In this document: piece after piece, positions 21,996 through 24,839 of the stretch
Layout of the letters: every line of letters begins with the position of its first letter
How positions within the stretch are numbered: the stretch's first letter is position 1
Program-made: the position numbers and the translations under genes
The notes under the pieces: generated by a model
The model's database searches: none
What the model was told of the DNA's origin: nothing
The model's input: the letters and a program-made list of their open reading frames with translations, nothing else
Assembly (NCBI GenBank): GCA_017529085.1
Contig: JAFXOC010000341.1
Coordinates: 1 to 24,839, forward strand
From: Selenomonadaceae bacterium
GTDB lineage: Bacteria > Bacillota > Negativicutes > Selenomonadales > Selenomonadaceae
Length of the DNA: 24,839 nucleotides
Reading direction: 5' to 3'

Positions 21996-22211
21996 ATGCC
22001 CGTAACCGTTACCGAATTTCAAGAAAATGTCGCCCATTACTTGCAGTTGGTATCTAAGCAAGATGTTCTTATTATGCAAGACGGAAAAGTTATTGCAAAA
22101 TTAACACAGCCGCCAAAAGATAAAGTTTCGGTTGCTAAGTCGTTGTTTGGTATTTTGCCGCAGAAAACAACTTGGGACGAGGCTATGGAAGAAAGGGCAA
22201 ATAGCCTATGA
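21996..22211 (+). CDS. Phd/YefM-type antitoxin
   Basis: The 71-residue protein begins MPVTVTEFQENVAHYLQLVS, with the Phd/YefM dimerisation and DNA-binding fold, followed by the strand pair DVLIMQDGKVIAKLTQP. The C-terminal part SLFGILPQKTTWDEAMEERA is the toxin-binding region. GAAAGGAAG precedes the ATG; longer frames back to 21924 run into the RES gene. The stop overlaps the PIN toxin start by four bases (ATGA). Such antitoxins repress their own operon, but no operator is obvious here. Confidence 0.85.
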   Translation: MPVTVTEFQENVAHYLQLVSKQDVLIMQDGKVIAKLTQPPKDKVSVAKSLFGILPQKTTWDEAMEERANSL

Positions 22212-22651
22212 AAGCACTATTGGATACAAATGTAATAGTTGATACCTTACAACAAAGAGAGCCGATGTTTGTTGCCAGTAGTAAGGTTATTATAGCTATA
22301 GCTACTAATCAGCTACAGGGTTATGTTACATCGAAAGAAATTGCCGATATACACTATTTTTCACGGAAACAATTTGCAGGGCAAGACGAGGTAGATAAAA
22401 AAGCCCGTCAAGTTATTGAAGGACTCCTTAAATTTCTTGACATTATCGACACTACGGGCGGGGATTGTAAAAAAGCGTTGACTATTGAAAATAATGACTA
22501 CGAAGACGCTATTATGATAAGTTCCGCCGTTCGTTCCAATATGGACTGTATCATAACGAGAAACCGCAAACATTTTAATAAGTCCCCTATACCTATATAC
22601 TCACCTGAAGAATTATTGGAATTGCTAAATGTAAAAGATGTTGATGCTTAG
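22208..22651 (+). CDS. PIN-domain toxin, VapC type
   Basis: This 147-residue PIN nuclease is paired with a Phd-type antitoxin. It opens MKALLDTNVIVDTLQQREPM, with the first conserved Asp. A central Glu lies in VTSKEIADIHYFSRK, and the later acidic residues are in IENNDYEDAIMISSAVRSNM, followed by DCIITRNRKHF, the usual final PIN strand. It is slightly longer than the PIN toxin at 586-948 and shows little similarity to it outside the motifs. The start overlaps the antitoxin stop. It lies between hsdS and hsdR and could serve as an addiction module for the type I RM locus (inference). Confidence 0.85.
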   Translation: MKALLDTNVIVDTLQQREPMFVASSKVIIAIATNQLQGYVTSKEIADIHYFSRKQFAGQDEVDKKARQVIEGLLKFLDIIDTTGGDCKKALTIENNDYEDAIMISSAVRSNMDCIITRNRKHFNKSPIPIYSPEELLELLNVKDVDA

Positions 22652-22706
22652 TTTGATAAATTATTTAATATGTATCAACGCAAAATCATGATAGGAGGTT
22701 AAGCAT

Positions 22707-22979
22707 GTGAACGGAGAAGCTATATTGGGCAGTTATGACGGGTATACTGTTTTTCGTTATGGGGATTACGTTATTCGTTTTGTTGCGCCATATTCGCTTG
22801 AAAAATATACATCTATCAAAGAATGGGATGCCGGTTATATTGTGGTAATGGCAAAATATCGACATAACGATAAACCGGAGGAAGAACATATTGATTTAAT
22901 CCCGATTTTAGAAAATCTCTATATTGATAAAGGTGAGTTTTTAAAGCCAATCAAAAAAGTGAGGATTTCTTATGACTGA
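22707..22979 (+). CDS. Small conserved-looking hypothetical protein (90 residues)
   Basis: I do not recognise a named family. The protein is strand-rich and acidic: GEAILGSYDGYTVFRYGDYV, IRFVAPYSLEKYTSIKEWDA, GYIVVMAKYRHN and EEEHIDLIPILENLYIDKGE. It starts at GTG 22707 with AGGAGG (22693-22698) eight bases upstream; the ATG at 22705 is followed at once by TGA and cannot be used. Just before its stop an ATG at 22972, with GAGGA six bases upstream, begins a ten-codon frame (MTDIFKKKGI) that looks like the beginning of a lost gene. Together with the next gene it lies between the PIN toxin and hsdR. Confidence 0.65.
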   Translation: MNGEAILGSYDGYTVFRYGDYVIRFVAPYSLEKYTSIKEWDAGYIVVMAKYRHNDKPEEEHIDLIPILENLYIDKGEFLKPIKKVRISYD

Positions 22980-23034
22980 TATTTTCAAAAAGAAAGGTAT
23001 TTGAAAGGGTCTTTATACAGTCAGGAGGGATTTT

Positions 23035-23184
23035 ATGGAGAAGTTGATGATTAAAGCAGATAATTTTGATTATACCGAGTGGCGAAAGGATTTTTTCGAT
23101 AAAATGTCCGATGAAGAGTACCGAAAAGAAGCTGTTGAGTATGCAAGAACTCACCCTTTCACGGGTAATGCCAAGGTGATATAG
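23035..23184 (+). CDS. 49-residue hypothetical protein
   Basis: The frame encodes MEKLMIKADNFDYTEWRKDF, then FDKMSDEEYRKEAVEYARTH and PFTGNAKVI. It is charged and helical, with no motif I recognise. An excellent ribosome-binding site (CAGGAGGG, 23022-23029) precedes the ATG. The stop lies 23 bases before hsdR. It could be a small antitoxin- or regulator-like protein, or the start of a truncated larger gene. Confidence 0.55.
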   Translation: MEKLMIKADNFDYTEWRKDFFDKMSDEEYRKEAVEYARTHPFTGNAKVI

Positions 23185-23207
23185 TATAAAATTGCGAGGT
23201 GACTAAC

Positions 23208-24839
23208 TTGCCGTCAAACTACACCGAAGCCGATTACGAAAATTCCGTAATGGAACTGTTTCAAAACCTCGGTTACGAAACAGTTTACGCGCCGGATATA
23301 GAGCGCGATTTAAAGAGTCCGCTTTATGATGAGGTTGTGGAAAGACAAATTCGGCTTTTAAATCCCACTTTGCCCGAAGACGCCATTAACGACGCGCTTT
23401 TTAAACTCAAGAATTTTGAAAACGGCGAGCTTGTACAGCGTAACGAAGTTTTTACGGATTATTTGCAGAACGGCGTACCAGTAAGGTATAACGAAAACGG
23501 CGAAGAACGCTCCGCTATAGTTTATCTTGCGGATTATGACAATGTTCAAAATAACTCTTTCATAGCCGCTAATCAGTGGACTTTTATCGAAAACAGCAAT
23601 AAACGCGCGGATATAATCTTGTTTTTAAACGGCTTGCCTATCGTCATTATCGAGTTAAAATCGCCGTCAAGAGAGGAAACCAACGCAAGCGAAGCCTATT
23701 TGCAGCTTAGAAATTATATGCGGGAAATTCCGTCAATGTTTGTTTATAACGCTATCTGCGTTATGAGCGATATGGGGACTTCAAAGGCGGGGACGATAAC
23801 TTCCGGCGAAGATAGATTTATGGAGTGGAAAACCAAAGACGGAGATTATGAAAATACGCAGTACGCGCAATTTGACACTTTCTTTGAGGGAATTTTCGAG
23901 CAAAAAAGATTTTTGGACATCATCAAAAATTTTATTTGCTTTTCCAATGAAGGATTGACTAAGATTAAAATACTTGCGGGGTATCATCAATATTTTGCGG
24001 TGCGTAAGGCTATCGCTTCAACGGCTAACGCTGCCGAAACCGACGGCAAGGGAGGAGTGTTTTGGCATACGCAGGGCAGCGGCAAATCCCTTTCAATGGT
24101 GTTTTACGCTCATCTATTGCAAGCTGCGTTGAACAGTCCGACTATTGTGGTGTTGACGGACAGAAACGACCTTGACGACCAACTTTACGGACAGTTTGCA
24201 AAATGCAAGGATTTTTTGCATCAAGAGCCTATTCACGCCGAAAGCCGTGAACATCTCAAAAAACTTTTGTCGGGCAGAAAAGTGAGCGGCATCATTTTTA
24301 CCACAATGCAGAAATTCGAGGAATCGGACGAGCCTTTGTCAGAGCGGCGAAATATTGTGGTTATGGCGGACGAAGCGCATCGTTCGCAGTATGGTTTAAC
24401 GGAAAAAATAAAAATAACCGTGAACGATGCGGGTGAGAAAATCGCAAAGCGCGTTGTAGGTACGGCGCGAATTATAAGGAACAGTCTGCCAAACGCGACA
24501 TATATCGGTTTTACGGGAACGCCCATTTCAGCAAAAGACAGAAGCACCCGCGAAGTTTTCGGGGATTATATCGACATTTACGATATGACGCAAGCCGTAG
24601 AGGACGGAGCGACCCGCCCCGTATATTACGAAAGCCGCGTTATAAAACTGAAATTAGACGAAGCCACGTTGAAACTTATCGACGACGAATACGACATAAT
24701 GGCAGAGAACGCCGACCCTGCAACCGTTGAAAAGAGCAAACGCGAACTCGGGCAAATGGAGGCGATACTCGGCAACGACAAAACCATAGATTCTCTCGTT
24801 TCGGATATTCTTAATCATTATGAAAATTACAGAGCCGAC
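23208..24839 (+). CDS. hsdR: Type I RM restriction subunit HsdR (N-terminal part, runs off the window)
   Basis: HsdR translocates DNA with a superfamily 2 motor and cuts it at a distance from the recognition site. The 544 visible residues include the PD-(D/E)XK nuclease core, ADIILFLNGLPIVIIELKSP (Asp135, Glu149-x-Lys151), a Q-motif-like region KILAGYHQYFAVRKAI, Walker A HTQGSGKS (Lys293), LTDRNDLDDQL, the DEAH box VVMADEAHRSQYG (388-391) and YIGFTGTPI (motif III). The start is TTG 23208, preceded by GCGAGGTGA; the next residues PSNYTEADYENSVMELFQNL are the usual HsdR N-terminus. A GTG at 23199 is possible but too close to the ribosome-binding site. The frame is open at the window end and looks intact. 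Confidence 0.92.
   Translation, partial: MPSNYTEADYENSVMELFQNLGYETVYAPDIERDLKSPLYDEVVERQIRLLNPTLPEDAINDALFKLKNFENGELVQRNEVFTDYLQNGVPVRYNENGEERSAIVYLADYDNVQNNSFIAANQWTFIENSNKRADIILFLNGLPIVIIELKSPSREETNASEAYLQLRNYMREIPSMFVYNAICVMSDMGTSKAGTITSGEDRFMEWKTKDGDYENTQYAQFDTFFEGIFEQKRFLDIIKNFICFSNEGLTKIKILAGYHQYFAVRKAIASTANAAETDGKGGVFWHTQGSGKSLSMVFYAHLLQAALNSPTIVVLTDRNDLDDQLYGQFAKCKDFLHQEPIHAESREHLKKLLSGRKVSGIIFTTMQKFEESDEPLSERRNIVVMADEAHRSQYGLTEKIKITVNDAGEKIAKRVVGTARIIRNSLPNATYIGFTGTPISAKDRSTREVFGDYIDIYDMTQAVEDGATRPVYYESRVIKLKLDEATLKLIDDEYDIMAENADPATVEKSKRELGQMEAILGNDKTIDSLVSDILNHYENYRAD

Noticed and set aside
22705..22710. ATG at 22705 as start of the 90-residue gene
   Set aside because: It is followed immediately by TGA; the GTG at 22707 opens the real frame.
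1..24839. tRNA, rRNA or tmRNA genes, and tRNA-linked attachment sites
   Set aside because: No cloverleaf or rRNA-like sequence was recognised on either strand by eye; a covariance-model scan would be needed to exclude small RNAs.

Overview
The window looks like an accessory, defence-rich stretch of a low-to-moderate G+C bacterial chromosome. Strong AGGAGG-type ribosome-binding sites, canonical TTGACA/TATAAT-like promoters, TTG/GTG starts, Rpn-like debris, BrnT and DUF4391 families and a double-glycine leader peptide point to Bacillota, probably a Clostridia-like anaerobe (inference; no rRNA or taxonomic marker is present). The only clear housekeeping gene is a DAHP synthase (aroF).

Layout. 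(1) 1-2741, minus strand: front of a type III restriction-modification (RM) locus. From a promoter at 2741-2713 it runs through an Rpn-like gene remnant, a 5'-truncated DUF4391 gene, a BrnT toxin/antitoxin pair, a PIN (VapC-type) toxin/antitoxin pair, and the modification gene mod, which leaves the window at base 1. (2) 2846-6317, plus: an AAA+ ATPase/subtilisin pair that matches the IetAS defence system. (3) 6318-8126: hairpin repeats, an NTF2-like/LuxR-type regulator and a small unknown protein. (4) aroF, convergent with an SF1 helicase that has a RelE-like N-terminus. (5) 11607-14344: a UvrA paralogue lacking the UvrB-binding domain, bounded by 22-bp inverted repeats. (6) A double-glycine-leader peptide gene (minus). 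(7) 15156-24839, plus: a type I RM locus, hsdM ... hsdS ... hsdR, filled with extra genes: a DUF6978/DUF1828 pair, an sce7726/sce7725/RES triplet, a Phd/PIN toxin-antitoxin pair and two small unknown genes. hsdR leaves the window.

Main discovery. In both RM loci the extra genes sit between core RM genes, and cassette edges are marked by short imperfect direct repeats. These are duplicated ends of a core RM gene and/or duplicated ribosome-binding regions: 51 bp of DUF4391 3' end around the BrnT pair (46/51 identical); 22 bp of the mod leader around the PIN pair (20/22); 34 bp of the hsdM 3' end/hsdS start around DUF6978/DUF1828 (33/34); 31 bp around sce7726/sce7725/RES (28/31). Each repeat carries a Shine-Dalgarno or related sequence, so most insertions leave the core genes expressible. 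I read the RM operons as platforms that collect toxin/defence cassettes at gene junctions by recombination with homologous RM loci. The sce7726-sce7725-RES triplet (a PD-(D/E)XK-like nuclease, an uncharacterised partner and a RES-domain NAD+-targeting candidate) and the DUF6978-DUF1828 pair are the best candidates for undescribed defence or toxin modules.
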